From: Chloroflexota bacterium | Lineage (GTDB): Bacteria > Chloroflexota > Anaerolineae > J036 > Brachytrichaceae | Assembly: GCA_025354985.1 (NCBI GenBank) | Contig: JANXLU010000049.1 | Coordinates: 62,001 to 126,000 of the forward strand | DNA: 64,000 bases | Direction of reading: 5' to 3' | Part shown: one piece after another, positions 50,544 through 61,604 of the stretch | Numbering within the stretch: the stretch's first letter is position 1 | How the letters are laid out: the number at the start of each line of letters is the position of its first letter | Notes under the pieces: generated by a model | Told to the model about the DNA's origin: nothing | Databases searched by the model: none | Seen by the model: only the letters and a program-made list of their open reading frames with translations | Position numbers and translations under genes: made by a program

Positions 50544-52940
50544 TTACAACTCCGTTCCGTAATCCCCGATGATGTGTTTGGCGCGCGCAACAAACGCAGC
50601 GACGGGCATTGCATTCAGATTTTCGCCAGTGCGCAGGCGCACGGCCACGCTATCTTCGGTCTGTTCCTTGTCCCCGACCACCAACATATAGGGGGTCTTC
50701 ATTGCCTGGGCCTTGCGAATTTTGTTTTGCATGCGCTCGTTGCTGTCGTCCAACTGTGCACGGATTCCCTCGGCTTGCAGACGTTTGACCACCTGACGCG
50801 AATAGTCAATGTGCCGATCGGCAATGGGTATCATCGTGGCCTGAACGGGCGCCAACCACAGCGGGAACGCTCCACCATAGTGCTCGATTAGGAAGCCGAT
50901 AAAGCGTTCGTGGGTGCCCAGCGGCGCGCGATGGATGCACAAGGGTGTTTGGTCCTTGCCATCCTTGTCCACATATTTCAAATCAAAGCGCGCAGGCACG
51001 CCAAAGTCCACCTGATTGGTCGCAAGCGTAAATTCCCGCCCTATGATGCTGTAAATCTGCACATCAATCTTTGGTCCATAGAATGCCGCCTCATTCGCAA
51101 CTTCGACGAATGGCACCTTGCCATTGATCATGGCACGGCGGACCATCTCCTCGGTGTGCAGCCACATCGGCGCGTTGTCCAGGTATTTCTTGCCAAGACC
51201 GGCCTTGTCATGCAGGCTTAGTCGCATCATGTAACGGTCTATGCCAAAAATTTTGAAGTATTTGAGATACAGACCGATTACGTCCATAAACTCCGCCTCG
51301 AACTGATCCGGGCTGCAATAGATGTGGGCGTCATTCATTTGCATGCTGCGCACCCGTAGCAAACCGATCAATTCACCGCTTTGCTCATAGCGATAGCAGG
51401 TGCCGTATTCGGCAAAACGCACGGGCAAATCCCGGTAGCTGCGCGGCTTTGCGGCATACAGCTTGTGATGAAATGGGCAATTCATCGGCTTCATGTAGTA
51501 CTTGATGCCGTCCTCGAGCTCCATGGGCGGATACATGCTGTCGGAGTAATACGGCAGGTGGCCACTGCGAAGGAACAGGGTCTCCTTTGTCAGGTGGGGT
51601 GTCTTCACCCGCTCATAGCCGTGCTCATATTCAACCTTTTTGGCAAGTGCTTCCAGGGCCTCAATCATCGCCGCGCCATTTGGCTGCCAAAGCGGCAGAC
51701 CCGGGCCGACTTCATCATCAAAGATGAAGATTTCCAATTCCTGACCTAGCTTGCGGTGATCCCGCTTTTTGGCTTCCTCGATCATGTCCAGGTGGTGCTG
51801 CAATTCCCCGGGTTTCTCAAACGCCAGACCATAAATGCGCTGAAGCATGGGTTTGTGCTCGTCACCCCGCCAATACGCGCCGCTGCTCTGGTTTACCTTA
51901 AACGCACCCGGATTGATCTCTCGCGTGTTTGCCACGTGGGGCCCGCGGCACAGATCGATGAATCCGTTTTGTGTGTAAAGTGAAATTGGAACGGCGCCCG
52001 CCGACTTGGCGTCAACATCTGCGGTCTTTTCGCCATACTCATCCGCACCCTTGTCCAAACCATCGATCAGCTCAAGCTTGAACTCGTTACCGGCAAATAG
52101 CGCGCGCGCCTCGGCCGCGGAAACCTCGCGCCGCTCAAACATGACGCCTGCACTAATAATTTCCTTCATCCGAGCCTCGATTTTTTCCAGATCTTCGGGC
52201 GTGAACGGCTTTGGCACGGCGAAGTCGTAGTAAAAGCCATTTTCAACCGGCGGGCCGATGGTGGGCTTCGCCTCCGGGACAAGCTCCAGCACGGCCTCCG
52301 CCATGATGTGTGCCAAAGAGTGTCTGATTTTGTAGAGCTGCGCCGGCATGTGCTTGCCCTTGCCATATGCAATTTGTGCCTCTGGCACTGAATGGGCGGG
52401 TGTTGGCGCCTGTTCGTCGACGGCTTGCTTGGCGGCTATAGCTGTTGCTGTGACCGCACCCGGACTCAGTGCAATGTTTTCGAGTTGGGGTTTGGCAACC
52501 TCCAGATAGTCTTTGGCCGCCAGGAATAGACTCTGATCCAGCCGCGCGGCGTTAAACACTATTTCATCGTGCGCAAGCAAAGCCGGGTCGCAAACGAGTG
52601 GCAAGTCCGGGTTAAACGATATGGGCAGGATCGTTCCGGCGATACAGCCGGTCATGCGCTCGGCAACATCCGTTGGCGCAAAGCTGGCATATTCACCTTT
52701 GAACAGCGTCTTGACCGCGTTCATATCCAAGCGTGAATCACCCGGTACCACGGCCAGCACAAAGCGCTTCTCCCTTTTACCGAGCTTGACCATGATAACC
52801 ATGCATTTGGCGGCCTGGCTCAGTTGGTTGCCCCGTAGTTTGCTAACCTCTTCCGTGCGGCCTTCCGGCGCATGATCCAACAGCCGGTAGTGCGCGTTAT
52901 TCTGATTTAGAAAATCAATCAATTGATTGTGTGCGTCCAT
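50544..52940 (-). CDS. thrS: Threonyl-tRNA synthetase with N-terminal YbaK-like deacylase domain instead of TGS
   Basis: 798 residues from the ATG at 52940, which has AAGGAG 6 bases upstream. The first 155 residues resemble the YbaK/prolyl-tRNA-associated editing domain: LIDFLNQNNAHYRLLDH, QAAKCMVIMVK with the family Lys (K45), FVLAVVPGDSRLDM, and GCIAGTILP. A linker follows to about 200. The ThrRS N2 editing domain keeps HSLAH (207-211) and CRGPHVANT. The class II core has NGAAMIEAL, MKPMNCPFHHKLY, FRYEQSGEL-like CYRYEQSGEL (motif 2) and the C-terminal anticodon domain (YMLVVGDKEQ). No TGS domain was seen. A T-box leader precedes it. Confidence 0.94.
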   Translation of the reverse strand: MDAHNQLIDFLNQNNAHYRLLDHAPEGRTEEVSKLRGNQLSQAAKCMVIMVKLGKREKRFVLAVVPGDSRLDMNAVKTLFKGEYASFAPTDVAERMTGCIAGTILPISFNPDLPLVCDPALLAHDEIVFNAARLDQSLFLAAKDYLEVAKPQLENIALSPGAVTATAIAAKQAVDEQAPTPAHSVPEAQIAYGKGKHMPAQLYKIRHSLAHIMAEAVLELVPEAKPTIGPPVENGFYYDFAVPKPFTPEDLEKIEARMKEIISAGVMFERREVSAAEARALFAGNEFKLELIDGLDKGADEYGEKTADVDAKSAGAVPISLYTQNGFIDLCRGPHVANTREINPGAFKVNQSSGAYWRGDEHKPMLQRIYGLAFEKPGELQHHLDMIEEAKKRDHRKLGQELEIFIFDDEVGPGLPLWQPNGAAMIEALEALAKKVEYEHGYERVKTPHLTKETLFLRSGHLPYYSDSMYPPMELEDGIKYYMKPMNCPFHHKLYAAKPRSYRDLPVRFAEYGTCYRYEQSGELIGLLRVRSMQMNDAHIYCSPDQFEAEFMDVIGLYLKYFKIFGIDRYMMRLSLHDKAGLGKKYLDNAPMWLHTEEMVRRAMINGKVPFVEVANEAAFYGPKIDVQIYSIIGREFTLATNQVDFGVPARFDLKYVDKDGKDQTPLCIHRAPLGTHERFIGFLIEHYGGAFPLWLAPVQATMIPIADRHIDYSRQVVKRLQAEGIRAQLDDSNERMQNKIRKAQAMKTPYMLVVGDKEQTEDSVAVRLRTGENLNAMPVAAFVARAKHIIGDYGTEL

Positions 52941-53215
52941 TTCATCTCCTTGACGGTTGTGTTCGGTCTTGGGCCACCTGCGGTGGCTGTGAACGAACAA
53001 GTGACGGTATTGGCTACCGCAAAATTCTCGCGGCCAGGTGATGTACGTGTTGCGCAACGCTCCATTCACGTGGCAGGAAGTGGGTGGTCAAATTAGTTGA
53101 AGACAACCCGCCAACATCGCTCCGCAATGCCCGGGGGAACGCACGAATGCGTTCGATAACTGGCGTTCGATCACTTGCTTGCATGTCCCGCACCTCCTGT
53201 TTTCTGCTGAAAATG

Positions 53216-53465
53216 AAAAACCCCCCGCCCCTATCGATTGGGGCGAGGGGCCAGAGGCTGCACTCGCGGTTCCACCCAACTTTGTTCTTTCACATCGCTA
53301 TTACGGGCGATCCCCGTCACAATTTTTGCAGCACAACCACCTGCGTTTACATCGTGCGCTCACGAGTGGTGCACATCTGCTTCATTGGCACGGGAATTTC
53401 ACCAAGGTTTCCCGCTCTCTAAGCCGCTGTTGCAAAGCGCGTGTCTCGCTCACCGCTGTCAACTT
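53216..53465 (-). promoter_or_regulatory. Threonine T-box riboswitch of thrS
   Basis: The T-box core GGGTGGAACCGCG is exact at 53265-53277 (minus). Downstream is a terminator: CCCCTCGCCCC (53250-53240) pairs with GGGGCGGGGGG (53231-53221), followed by TTTTT (53220-53216). Upstream, Stem I features include AGAGAGCGGG and a 3' arm with GCACCACTC, where ACC followed by A is a plausible Thr specifier. Uncharged tRNA-Thr(GGU) would stabilise the antiterminator and permit thrS transcription. The outer boundary near 53465 is approximate. Confidence 0.93.
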
Positions 53466-53691
53466 ATTTTACTACCAAGTGCACCGTGTGGTTCTCAATA
53501 TCTCGGAGGTCTCGATTTTCTAGCGGACCTGGGCCAAACGACTCGTATCAACTGTATTGCGTCGGTACATGCCATTCAACTGCGTCATTCCGGAGGACTA
53601 CAAGTACGCGTGGCAATAGTGTGGTGGGCGTAGATGGCGCTTCAGACGCACGATACATCAATGGCATGAACATATGACCATCTTGATGACA

Positions 53692-53720
53692 TTGATAGTT
53701 TCAAAAATTAAATGTAGTCT
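53692..53720 (+). promoter_or_regulatory. Possible promoter of the giant surface protein gene
   Basis: TTGATA (53692-53697), a 17-bp AT-rich spacer and TAGTCT (53715-53720) form a candidate sigma-70 promoter about 64 bp before the ATG at 53784. A second offset reading of the -10 (CTTATA) is possible. Confidence 0.4.
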
Positions 53721-53737
53721 TATAGATCGGAGAACAA

Positions 53738-53800
53738 ATGCCGATCAACAATCGTCAATGTCTTCAGAAATGCACTGACGATAATGAACACACAAACTAA
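53738..53800 (+). CDS. Possible 20-codon leader peptide overlapping the giant gene start
   Basis: An ATG with GGAG 5 bases upstream opens a 20-codon frame ([12 protein letters not shown] and a polar tail) ending at 53800, 17 nt past the ATG of the giant gene in another frame. The giant gene has no clear ribosome site of its own, so translational coupling through this leader is plausible. It could equally be chance. Confidence 0.3.
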   Translation: MPINNRQCLQKCTDDNEHTN

Positions 53801-56800
53801 AGCGCTAATTGAAAAGACCGCAACACGATTTACGATCAAGGCGGGTCGCGTCGTGATTGCGTTGGCACAGGTTTTGGCAGCGCTTGGTGTTGCCACCACT
53901 GTCACATTGCGACCGGAGGCATTGGCGCGTGTGGTTGGTACGCCCGATATTGCGGCAGCCTGGACCTGCAGCGGTCAATACATCCAAAACTTCCGTTTGA
54001 TGGACGCGGCGACTGGTCTGCCAATTCCCGGATACGATCCGTTGCAGAGCAATGCTGTTATCCCGCAATCCAGCTTTCCGGCAAACTGGTGGATCCAAGC
54101 GCTTGTGCCCGCGTCTCAGGTTGGGGGCACGAGCATGACGTGGGTGGTTACCAATGATGGAGTGGCTGATCTCAACAGCGGGCATATTGAAAACACCTCC
54201 CCTTACGATTACCCGGGAACCGGTGTATATTGGAACGCTGGTCTGGGTGTCCACTCGGTGACCGCCTATGACTTTGCCGATCAGAATGGATTGGGAACGC
54301 AATGTGACCAGCGCAGCGTGTCATTTTCGATCGTCGCTTCTGTTCCGACTCCCACTGCAACGCCAACACCATTTTCCTCCACGTGTTCATTTGTTTGTCA
54401 GGGTTCCTATAGCAGCATGACGTTGAACGTCGACTACCGATCGGACAATGTCATAAATCCTCCATCCGAGGTCATCCGCGTGCGTGTTGCGGCTGCAAGC
54501 GATTACCAGGGCATGACCAGCCCGGCGGGTCAACTGTTGTATACCAATGACGCGGACGGATATGCCTATGGGGCGGCGCCAAACCCGATCATGTATGTTG
54601 GGACGCAATTCGTTGTCAGCGGAATACCGGCTGGAACGCCACGAATTGTTATTTCGGTGCAAGGACCTGATCATCCGACTGAATTTGTGAAGGCCGTGAT
54701 GAACGCAGACTGCAGTCAGGCGCTGAATAGCGTGGAGGGCAACAGTTATATTGGGTTTCGTCTGCTAAATGCCACCCACTCGGGCGGCACCTTGCTAAGT
54801 TCTGGCATTGCCGCGGAATATTGGGATGGAACCACGAGTGCCTTGTCCACACTCACGGCAAAAATTGCGGCTGGCCCGGCCACCGGTAGCTATCCTGTAA
54901 GTTCGATTGAAGGGCGCACCGATTGGCGCGATCTTTATGGAACCAGAATTCGCGGTTATATCGTGCCGACCATGACTGCATCGTATGTGTTTTGGATTGC
55001 AAGTGATGATCAGGGTGAATTCTGGCTGAGTACCAGTGCCAGCCCGGCAAACAAGGCCCGGGTGGCCTATGTGAACGGATGGACGGCGGCGAGAACCTGG
55101 ACTACGGAGTCGAATCAAAAGTCGGTGGTGATCCCGTTGGTTGCCGGCCACCAATACTATTTTGAGGCGTTGCAGGCTGAAGGCAGCGGCGGTGACAACC
55201 TGGCCGTGGCGTGGGATAGCGTGTCGCCGTATTCTGCTCCTGCAATTGTCCCGGGCAATGTGCTGCAAGGTTATGGTGCGGGATGCACCGCGCCCACACC
55301 TACGAATACGCCGGTGAGCACGTCCACACCGACCAGGACTCCGACTGCTACGAACACATCGACAAGTACTCCAACCAATACACCGACGAGCACGGCCACG
55401 GCGACAAACACACCGGTTAAAACTTCAACCCCGACGGCGACCAACACCGCCACGCATACGCCGACCGTTACCAACACGTCTACGAGCACCCCGACCAGCA
55501 TCCCAACCAAAACCAACACCCCGGTGCCAACTCCAACCGCAACCACGGTGCCCGCACAATTGGGTGATCGCGTTTGGGAGGACTACAACAACAATGGGAT
55601 TCAAGACGCCGGGGAGCCCGGTATTGCGGGTGTTTCCGTTACGCTTTATAACGGTGCGGGCGCCATTGTTTCCACGACCACAACGAATGCGAATGGTCTC
55701 TACCTATTCAGCAACCTGGCACCTAGTGTGTATAGCGTGGGCTTCTCCAAACCGCTTGGATACACATCCACGAAGCAGGACCAGGGCGCAGACAACGCTA
55801 TCGACAGCGATGCCAACCCGATTACTGGACGCACCGTGACGACGACGTTGGTCGCCGGGCAAAGCGACTTGACTTGGGACGCAGGTTTTTGGCGTCCGGC
55901 GGCTTTGGGCGACTATTTCTTTTATGACAGCCAGGCCAACGGTGTCCAAGACGCCGGCGACTTTGGTTTAGATGGCGTGCCTGTCCAGCTCTTTGATGCA
56001 AACACAAGTCAACAAGTGGGCAGCACCACCACGGCGAGTGGCGGTTATTACACCTTCACCAATTTGATCAGCGGCACGTATTACGTACGCTTTACCCAGC
56101 CGTGGCCGTCAAATGACACCGCATTTACGGATGCAAATGTCGGTACGAACGATGCGATCGACAGCGATGCGATCATCAGCACCACAAATGATCGTATCGG
56201 TCAGACCGGTAACTATGTGGTGCTCCCGGCCACGTATAACAATACCGTTGACGCCGGCGTATACAAGCTTGCCAGCATTGGCGACTACGTCTGGCTGGAT
56301 GCGAACCACAATGGCATTCAGGAAGTGGGCGAGACCGGAGTCGCCGGGGTCACAGTTACCCTGTTCAAAAATGGCGCGCCCTACAGCACCACCCAGACCA
56401 ACGCAACTGGATACTACTTATTTGACAGCCTGCGGGTGAATGCCTACTATTCCTTGAGCTTTGGATTACCCACGGGCTATGCCTTTACATTGCGAAACGT
56501 GGGCAGCACGTCCTTGGACAGCGATGCCGATCCAGTCACGGGCCAGACGGTGACAACCACGCTCGCCGTCCAACAAGTGGATTTGAGCTGGGATGCCGGA
56601 ATTTATGTTCCCCCCACACCAACACCGACGGCGACCAAAACAAGTACGCCAACCAGCACGGCTACTAGTTCGCCAACCAAGACCGCCACCAACACACCGA
56701 CGCAAACTCCAACAGCAACAATAACCAGGACGCCGACGGCAACTCCAACGGTCACCAATACTCCGACGGTGACGAACACGCCGGCGAATACGCCTACGGT

Positions 56801-59800
56801 CACGAACACACCGACGGTGACACACACGCCGACAAATACGTCTACCAATACACCCACGTTCACGAACACACCGACCGTGACGAATACACCGACGAACACG
56901 TCGACCAGCATACCCACAGTCACCAATACGCAGACGAATACATCGACCAGCACGCCGACGGTCACCAAGACGCCAACGAACACGCCCACAAATACGCCGA
57001 CCAGCACCGCCACAAATACGGCGACGAACACCCCAACTTTCACAAGTACTCCGACGCCGACTCCTACGGCTACGACCATTCCGGCATCGCTTGGCAATTT
57101 CGTCTGGGAGGACTTTAATCACGACGGCATTCAAAATGCAAACGAGCCCGGCGTTGCGGGTGTCCAGATTGTGCTATTTAACGCAACCACGAACCAGCCA
57201 GTCTTGACGACAACGACCAGCGTTACGGGTTTCTATGTATTTACCGGCCTTACACCCGGGCAGCCTTACTCGGTTCAGTTCAATCCAACCGGCGCATACA
57301 CGTTTACCCTGGCCAATGTCGGAAATGACACGTTGGACAGCGATGCCATTCCATCTACCGGGCGCTCACAAACCGTCGTTCTTGTCCCGGGCGAATTTAA
57401 CGATACGGTGGACGCCGGTTTGTGGCGACCACTGGCCTTGGGCAACCAAGTCTTTTATGACTACAACAACAATGGCACACGTGACGGTGCGACCGAGCCT
57501 GGCGTCTCCGGAGTAGCGGTAACTCTGCTTGATGCATCAACAGGTACCGTGATCAGTACAACCACGACTGATTCAAATGGTTTGTATCTGTTTGCAAATC
57601 TGATCAGCGGCACATATCGCGTTAGCGTTACGCTGCCGGCCGGCTACATCAGCAGCAGCGACATAGCCACCACGGCCAATCCAAACAACGATACGGACGG
57701 TGATGACAACGGCGTGGGTGCCGACGGTGGCGTTGTAGCAAGCGGTAACGTTACCCTTCAGCCCGGCACTGAGCCGCTGGGTGAAAACCCCGCCAACTCG
57801 CCCGCCACCGCCGATGCCAACGATAACCTTACCGTGGACTTTGGCATTTGGGTTCCGCTGCGCCTGGGCAACCAAGTATGGAGCGATGCCAATAATAACG
57901 GCAAAATAGATGCGGGTGAAGTGGGCATTGCAAACGCCAGCGTCGGTTTGCTTGATGTCAACAATACGCCAGTTCAAACGACCACAACGGATGCGGGTGG
58001 CTTTTACACCTTCACCAACTTGATAAGCGGGACCTACTCGGTGCGCGTGACCGCCCCGGATGCCGGGTACCACAGCAGTGGTCCGGATAGCACCACGCCA
58101 AATGACAACATCGATGGTGATGACAATGGAGTGGGAACCGGCAGCACCGCAACCAGCAACCCCATTTATCTTGCGCCCGGCACCGAGCCCTCTTCGACAA
58201 TCGTGCCCGGAGATACGAATCTGACCCTTGACTTTGGCTTCTGGCGGCCGGCCAGCCTGGGTGATCGCGTCTGGTACGACACCAACTTCAACGGTGTGCA
58301 AAACGCGGGTGAGTCCGGCGTGGCAAACAACGTGGTTAAGCTTCTGGATGGCGCCGGCACCGTGTTGACCAGCACGGTGACCGATGCCAATGGCATTTAC
58401 ACCTTTAGTAATTTGATCAGTGGAACCTACTCCGTGTCATTTACATTGCCGAATGGCTATGTATTCTCGCCACAAAACGGGACTGCAGACATTACGGCAG
58501 ACAGCAATCCAAACCCGGCCACCGGCGGCACCGGACCAATAGTGCTGAATGCGGGTGATCAGAACCTGACGATTGACGCGGGAATCTTCGTGCCGGCGAC
58601 CGCTACGCCAACGCCGACAGCGACGAACACGCCAACCAGCACCCCCACCGCGACCAATACGGCGACGAATACGCCAACGGTTACGACAACACCAACGAGC
58701 ACACCCACCAAGACGAGCACGGCGACCAATACACCGACGTCGACCAACACGCCAACGGTCACGAACACGCCAACGAACACGCCGACGGTCACCAACACGC
58801 CAACGACTACGGCGACAGATAAACCAAGCGCGACACCGACGAATACCGCGACAGCCACATCCACACCGACGAATACGCCCGTGCCACGCTATGCGCTGGG
58901 TAATTATGTTTGGGTGGATACCAATGCGGATGGCATCCAGAATGAAACCGGCACCGGCGTGAACGGCGTGGCCGTGGCTTTGCTCGACAATGCCGGGAAC
59001 GTTCTTTCCAACACGCAAACCGCCAATGGTGGCTATTACACGTTTACAAATCTGCTCGCAGGCACGTATGTGGTGAGCTTTACCGCGCCGGCTGGTTACA
59101 CATTTACGCAACAGAATCCATTTGTATTGGCGGATGTGAACAGTGATGCCGGGCTAAACGGAGCCACGTCGGTGATCAACCTGACGGCGACGGATTACGC
59201 GTGGGACGCCGGTCTGGTGCTGTTGCCCACGCCCACGCCTATGAATACACCGACTGTATCCAGCACACCGACCAATACACCAACGGCCACACCGCTGCCT
59301 CGCTACGAGCTTGGCAACTATGTTTGGCTGGATGTAAACGGCGATGGCATACAGAATGAGACCAACACCGGTGTAAACGGTGTGACCGTGACGTTGCTCG
59401 ATAACACGGGTAAGGTGATCACCAGTACTCAGACGGCAAATGGCGGGTTCTACACGTTTACAAATCTGGTGGCTGGCAGCTACGTGGTCAGCTTCACCCC
59501 GCCAACCGGCTACACGTTCACGGTGCAAAACCCGTTTGTGGTGGCAGGCGCAAACAGTGACGCTGGACTCAATGGCGCCACGACCGTGATCAACCTGACG
59601 GCCACGGATTACACCTGGGATGCGGGATTGGTCTTGCTGCCCACCCCAACGCCCACCGCGACAAATACGCCGACGAACACCCCGACGGCGACCGCCACCA
59701 ACACACCGACCCTCACGCCGACGAACACGGCAACCAGCACCGCGACCACCACACCCTTACCGCGCTATGAGTTGGGTAATTACGTTTGGCTTGACACGAA

Positions 59801-61532
59801 TGCGGATGGCATTCAAAACGAGACCAACACCGGGCTAAACGGCGTAACGGTTACGTTGTTGGATAACCTGGGCAACGTGCTCACGTCCACTCAAACGACC
59901 AATGGCGGGTTCTACACTTTTACAAATCTGTTGGCAGGCACCTACGTGGTCAGCTTTAGCGCTCCGACCGGATACACGTTCACTCAGCAAAATCCGTTCG
60001 TGCTGCCGGCGGTGAACAGCGATGCGGGCCTTAACGGCGCGACCACACAGATCAACTTGACTGGCAGCGATTACACGTGGGACGCCGGCCTGGTGCTGCT
60101 GCCCACGCCGACACCCACTGTCACAAGCACGCCTACCGCTACGGCAACCAGCACGCCTACCGCCACTCCGACCAGCATACCAACGAACACCGCCACGCCG
60201 ACGCCGACGGCGACCAACACGGGAACGCCGACGGCTACTTCAATCCCCCCCAAGGCAACCGTTGGTGACCGCGTCTGGAACGATTACAACGGCGATGGTT
60301 TGCAAGACTTGATCGAGCCGGGCGTGGCAAACGTGTTGGTGCGATTGTTGGATTCAACCGGTACGCAGGTTGCCACGCGCACAACGGATGTAAACGGCTT
60401 CTATCTGTTTACGGATGTCGTACCCGGAACCTATCAAATCCAGTTTGTGCCGTCAACATATCCGAACGGCTTTACGACCACGCTTGCAAACGTGGGTGGA
60501 AGCAACGTGATCACGGACTTTTTGGATAGCGACGGTGATCGGTTGACCGGCACGACCAACCCATTCACCGTGACGTTTGGCAACATCCAGTTGCAGTGGG
60601 ATCAGGGTCTGATTGGGTTTGACCTTGCCCTCCAAGTGGTTCGCGACGATCGTTTGCCGATCACCCACACAGTCGGTGACGTGGTGTCCTATCGGTTCTT
60701 TGTGTTTAATCAGGGCGTTGTGAGCGCCACCAACATACGCCTTGTCGACTACACACCCGTTGGTCTGAGCTTGGAAAGCAGCACGTGGATCACAAATGGT
60801 GGAGGAACGGCTGGAACCGTCCTAACAAGTACGCTCCTCCCGGGCGCATTTGTGGATTTCTATACATCCTTCCGTATTGGTCCTGGGACCACGCCCGGTA
60901 CGCTAAAAAATTGTGCCGAAGTTCAAGCAGCCAAAGATACGGCCGGCAACGTGATGGGAGATCGTGATTCGACCTTTGACAATATTCCGACGAACGATTT
61001 CCTGGTTCCGCATACGGTCACAGGCAATGCCAAGCTGCGACCGGGAGTCGACGATGAGGATGATGCGGATTGCGATGGCGCATTCGTAGTGACACCCGCT
61101 GCGATTTTTGCAACGCAGGCTTCCACCTTAAACACATTGACGGGAAATAACATACAGTCAGACCTCGGCGGCTATGTCCTGGTTTATCCGAAAGGGAGGG
61201 CCGTGCTTTCCGCCGCCAACGTGATTAGCGTCACGCTGGCCGGTGATGTCACACTGGCGGCACCAGAATATCGCTTGGCGCGATCAGAAGTAAACAATCG
61301 TGCGACGGCAACGATTTTGGATGGAGACGCCGGTTGGTCTGTCACTGCTACTGGTGCAAATCAGTTGCAGTGGTCGGATAATTCTGTCAAGCCAAACACA
61401 ACCTATTACTATTGGATTGAGCGCGTGGCAAATGGCAGCATATTGGCCACATACGGCGCTTATAAGGTGTCAACGGATCCTTCATCCCCACGTGATTTGG
61501 CAAGAATTTTCCTGCCGTTGGTGACTCAATAG
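53784..61532 (+). CDS. Giant secreted surface protein with PA14 and about eleven SdrD-B-like domains
   Basis: 2,582 residues. A signal sequence (about 20-50) is followed by Ig-like beta regions, a PA14 domain (about 334-497) and a Thr/Pro linker. SdrD-B-type modules follow, each opening with [21 protein letters not shown]-like Ca2+ loops (D-x-N-x-D/N-G). By nucleotide they start near 55555, 55891, 56266, 57085, 57426, 57868, 58246, 58883, 59300, 59758 and 60252. TPTNTPT-type linkers separate groups of them (the longest is 56611-57075). A DUF11-like repeat ([15 protein letters not shown]) lies near 60650, and the protein ends in RIFLPLVTQ, an end seen on many Chloroflexota exported proteins. 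It is probably an adhesin or surface-layer stalk. Confidence 0.93.
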   Translation: MNTQTKALIEKTATRFTIKAGRVVIALAQVLAALGVATTVTLRPEALARVVGTPDIAAAWTCSGQYIQNFRLMDAATGLPIPGYDPLQSNAVIPQSSFPANWWIQALVPASQVGGTSMTWVVTNDGVADLNSGHIENTSPYDYPGTGVYWNAGLGVHSVTAYDFADQNGLGTQCDQRSVSFSIVASVPTPTATPTPFSSTCSFVCQGSYSSMTLNVDYRSDNVINPPSEVIRVRVAAASDYQGMTSPAGQLLYTNDADGYAYGAAPNPIMYVGTQFVVSGIPAGTPRIVISVQGPDHPTEFVKAVMNADCSQALNSVEGNSYIGFRLLNATHSGGTLLSSGIAAEYWDGTTSALSTLTAKIAAGPATGSYPVSSIEGRTDWRDLYGTRIRGYIVPTMTASYVFWIASDDQGEFWLSTSASPANKARVAYVNGWTAARTWTTESNQKSVVIPLVAGHQYYFEALQAEGSGGDNLAVAWDSVSPYSAPAIVPGNVLQGYGAGCTAPTPTNTPVSTSTPTRTPTATNTSTSTPTNTPTSTATATNTPVKTSTPTATNTATHTPTVTNTSTSTPTSIPTKTNTPVPTPTATTVPAQLGDRVWEDYNNNGIQDAGEPGIAGVSVTLYNGAGAIVSTTTTNANGLYLFSNLAPSVYSVGFSKPLGYTSTKQDQGADNAIDSDANPITGRTVTTTLVAGQSDLTWDAGFWRPAALGDYFFYDSQANGVQDAGDFGLDGVPVQLFDANTSQQVGSTTTASGGYYTFTNLISGTYYVRFTQPWPSNDTAFTDANVGTNDAIDSDAIISTTNDRIGQTGNYVVLPATYNNTVDAGVYKLASIGDYVWLDANHNGIQEVGETGVAGVTVTLFKNGAPYSTTQTNATGYYLFDSLRVNAYYSLSFGLPTGYAFTLRNVGSTSLDSDADPVTGQTVTTTLAVQQVDLSWDAGIYVPPTPTPTATKTSTPTSTATSSPTKTATNTPTQTPTATITRTPTATPTVTNTPTVTNTPANTPTVTNTPTVTHTPTNTSTNTPTFTNTPTVTNTPTNTSTSIPTVTNTQTNTSTSTPTVTKTPTNTPTNTPTSTATNTATNTPTFTSTPTPTPTATTIPASLGNFVWEDFNHDGIQNANEPGVAGVQIVLFNATTNQPVLTTTTSVTGFYVFTGLTPGQPYSVQFNPTGAYTFTLANVGNDTLDSDAIPSTGRSQTVVLVPGEFNDTVDAGLWRPLALGNQVFYDYNNNGTRDGATEPGVSGVAVTLLDASTGTVISTTTTDSNGLYLFANLISGTYRVSVTLPAGYISSSDIATTANPNNDTDGDDNGVGADGGVVASGNVTLQPGTEPLGENPANSPATADANDNLTVDFGIWVPLRLGNQVWSDANNNGKIDAGEVGIANASVGLLDVNNTPVQTTTTDAGGFYTFTNLISGTYSVRVTAPDAGYHSSGPDSTTPNDNIDGDDNGVGTGSTATSNPIYLAPGTEPSSTIVPGDTNLTLDFGFWRPASLGDRVWYDTNFNGVQNAGESGVANNVVKLLDGAGTVLTSTVTDANGIYTFSNLISGTYSVSFTLPNGYVFSPQNGTADITADSNPNPATGGTGPIVLNAGDQNLTIDAGIFVPATATPTPTATNTPTSTPTATNTATNTPTVTTTPTSTPTKTSTATNTPTSTNTPTVTNTPTNTPTVTNTPTTTATDKPSATPTNTATATSTPTNTPVPRYALGNYVWVDTNADGIQNETGTGVNGVAVALLDNAGNVLSNTQTANGGYYTFTNLLAGTYVVSFTAPAGYTFTQQNPFVLADVNSDAGLNGATSVINLTATDYAWDAGLVLLPTPTPMNTPTVSSTPTNTPTATPLPRYELGNYVWLDVNGDGIQNETNTGVNGVTVTLLDNTGKVITSTQTANGGFYTFTNLVAGSYVVSFTPPTGYTFTVQNPFVVAGANSDAGLNGATTVINLTATDYTWDAGLVLLPTPTPTATNTPTNTPTATATNTPTLTPTNTATSTATTTPLPRYELGNYVWLDTNADGIQNETNTGLNGVTVTLLDNLGNVLTSTQTTNGGFYTFTNLLAGTYVVSFSAPTGYTFTQQNPFVLPAVNSDAGLNGATTQINLTGSDYTWDAGLVLLPTPTPTVTSTPTATATSTPTATPTSIPTNTATPTPTATNTGTPTATSIPPKATVGDRVWNDYNGDGLQDLIEPGVANVLVRLLDSTGTQVATRTTDVNGFYLFTDVVPGTYQIQFVPSTYPNGFTTTLANVGGSNVITDFLDSDGDRLTGTTNPFTVTFGNIQLQWDQGLIGFDLALQVVRDDRLPITHTVGDVVSYRFFVFNQGVVSATNIRLVDYTPVGLSLESSTWITNGGGTAGTVLTSTLLPGAFVDFYTSFRIGPGTTPGTLKNCAEVQAAKDTAGNVMGDRDSTFDNIPTNDFLVPHTVTGNAKLRPGVDDEDDADCDGAFVVTPAAIFATQASTLNTLTGNNIQSDLGGYVLVYPKGRAVLSAANVISVTLAGDVTLAAPEYRLARSEVNNRATATILDGDAGWSVTATGANQLQWSDNSVKPNTTYYYWIERVANGSILATYGAYKVSTDPSSPRDLARIFLPLVTQ
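56611..57075 (+). repeat. Thr/Pro-coding low-complexity repeat tract
   Basis: About 155 codons of ACG/CCG/AAT-type units encoding T-P-T-x-T-x-T patterns. Neighbouring units share imperfect 12-24 bp DNA repeats (for example CGACGGTGACGAACAC-like phrases). Similar but shorter tracts lie at 55287-55555, 58601-58880, 59640-59755 and 60100-60255. These are protein linkers, not CRISPR spacers, and are prone to slippage and assembly error. Confidence 0.85.
58883..60095 (+). repeat. Three near-identical tandem SdrD-B modules
   Basis: Modules starting near 58883, 59300 and 59758 all open with PRY(A/E)LGNYVW(V/L)D and DGIQNET, continue with TFTNL and ASYVVSFxxPxGYTF-like strands, and end in [11 protein letters not shown]. 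The amino acid sequences are nearly the same, while the codons differ at many third positions. They are internal duplications of about 420-460 bp each. Confidence 0.85.
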
Positions 61533-61604
61533 TTGCACGCCAGGCGCCATGCCGGTGAATATCGCCTGAACCGACGCTATTCACCGGCGCAAAAAGACTT
61601 ACAT

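Larger units (their letters stand above)
52941..53783. other. Gene-poor region between thrS and the giant surface protein
   Basis: 843 bp. The thrS side (53216 to about 53465) is a T-box leader on the minus strand, followed by about 275 bp of thrS 5' leader up to the ATG. The other side holds a possible promoter and a short leader frame for the giant gene. No other supported gene was found. Confidence 0.6.

Noticed and set aside
55287-55555. Short regularly spaced DNA repeats that look CRISPR-like
   Set aside because: They are in-frame Thr/Pro codons of a linker in the giant protein; there are no conserved palindromic repeats, spacers or cas genes.
56603-57097. Hydrophobic Val/Gly frame opposite the Thr/Pro linker
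   Set aside because: It is the antisense of ACN/CCN codons, giving GVLVGV-type strings that mimic membrane segments; no start signal or homology pattern.
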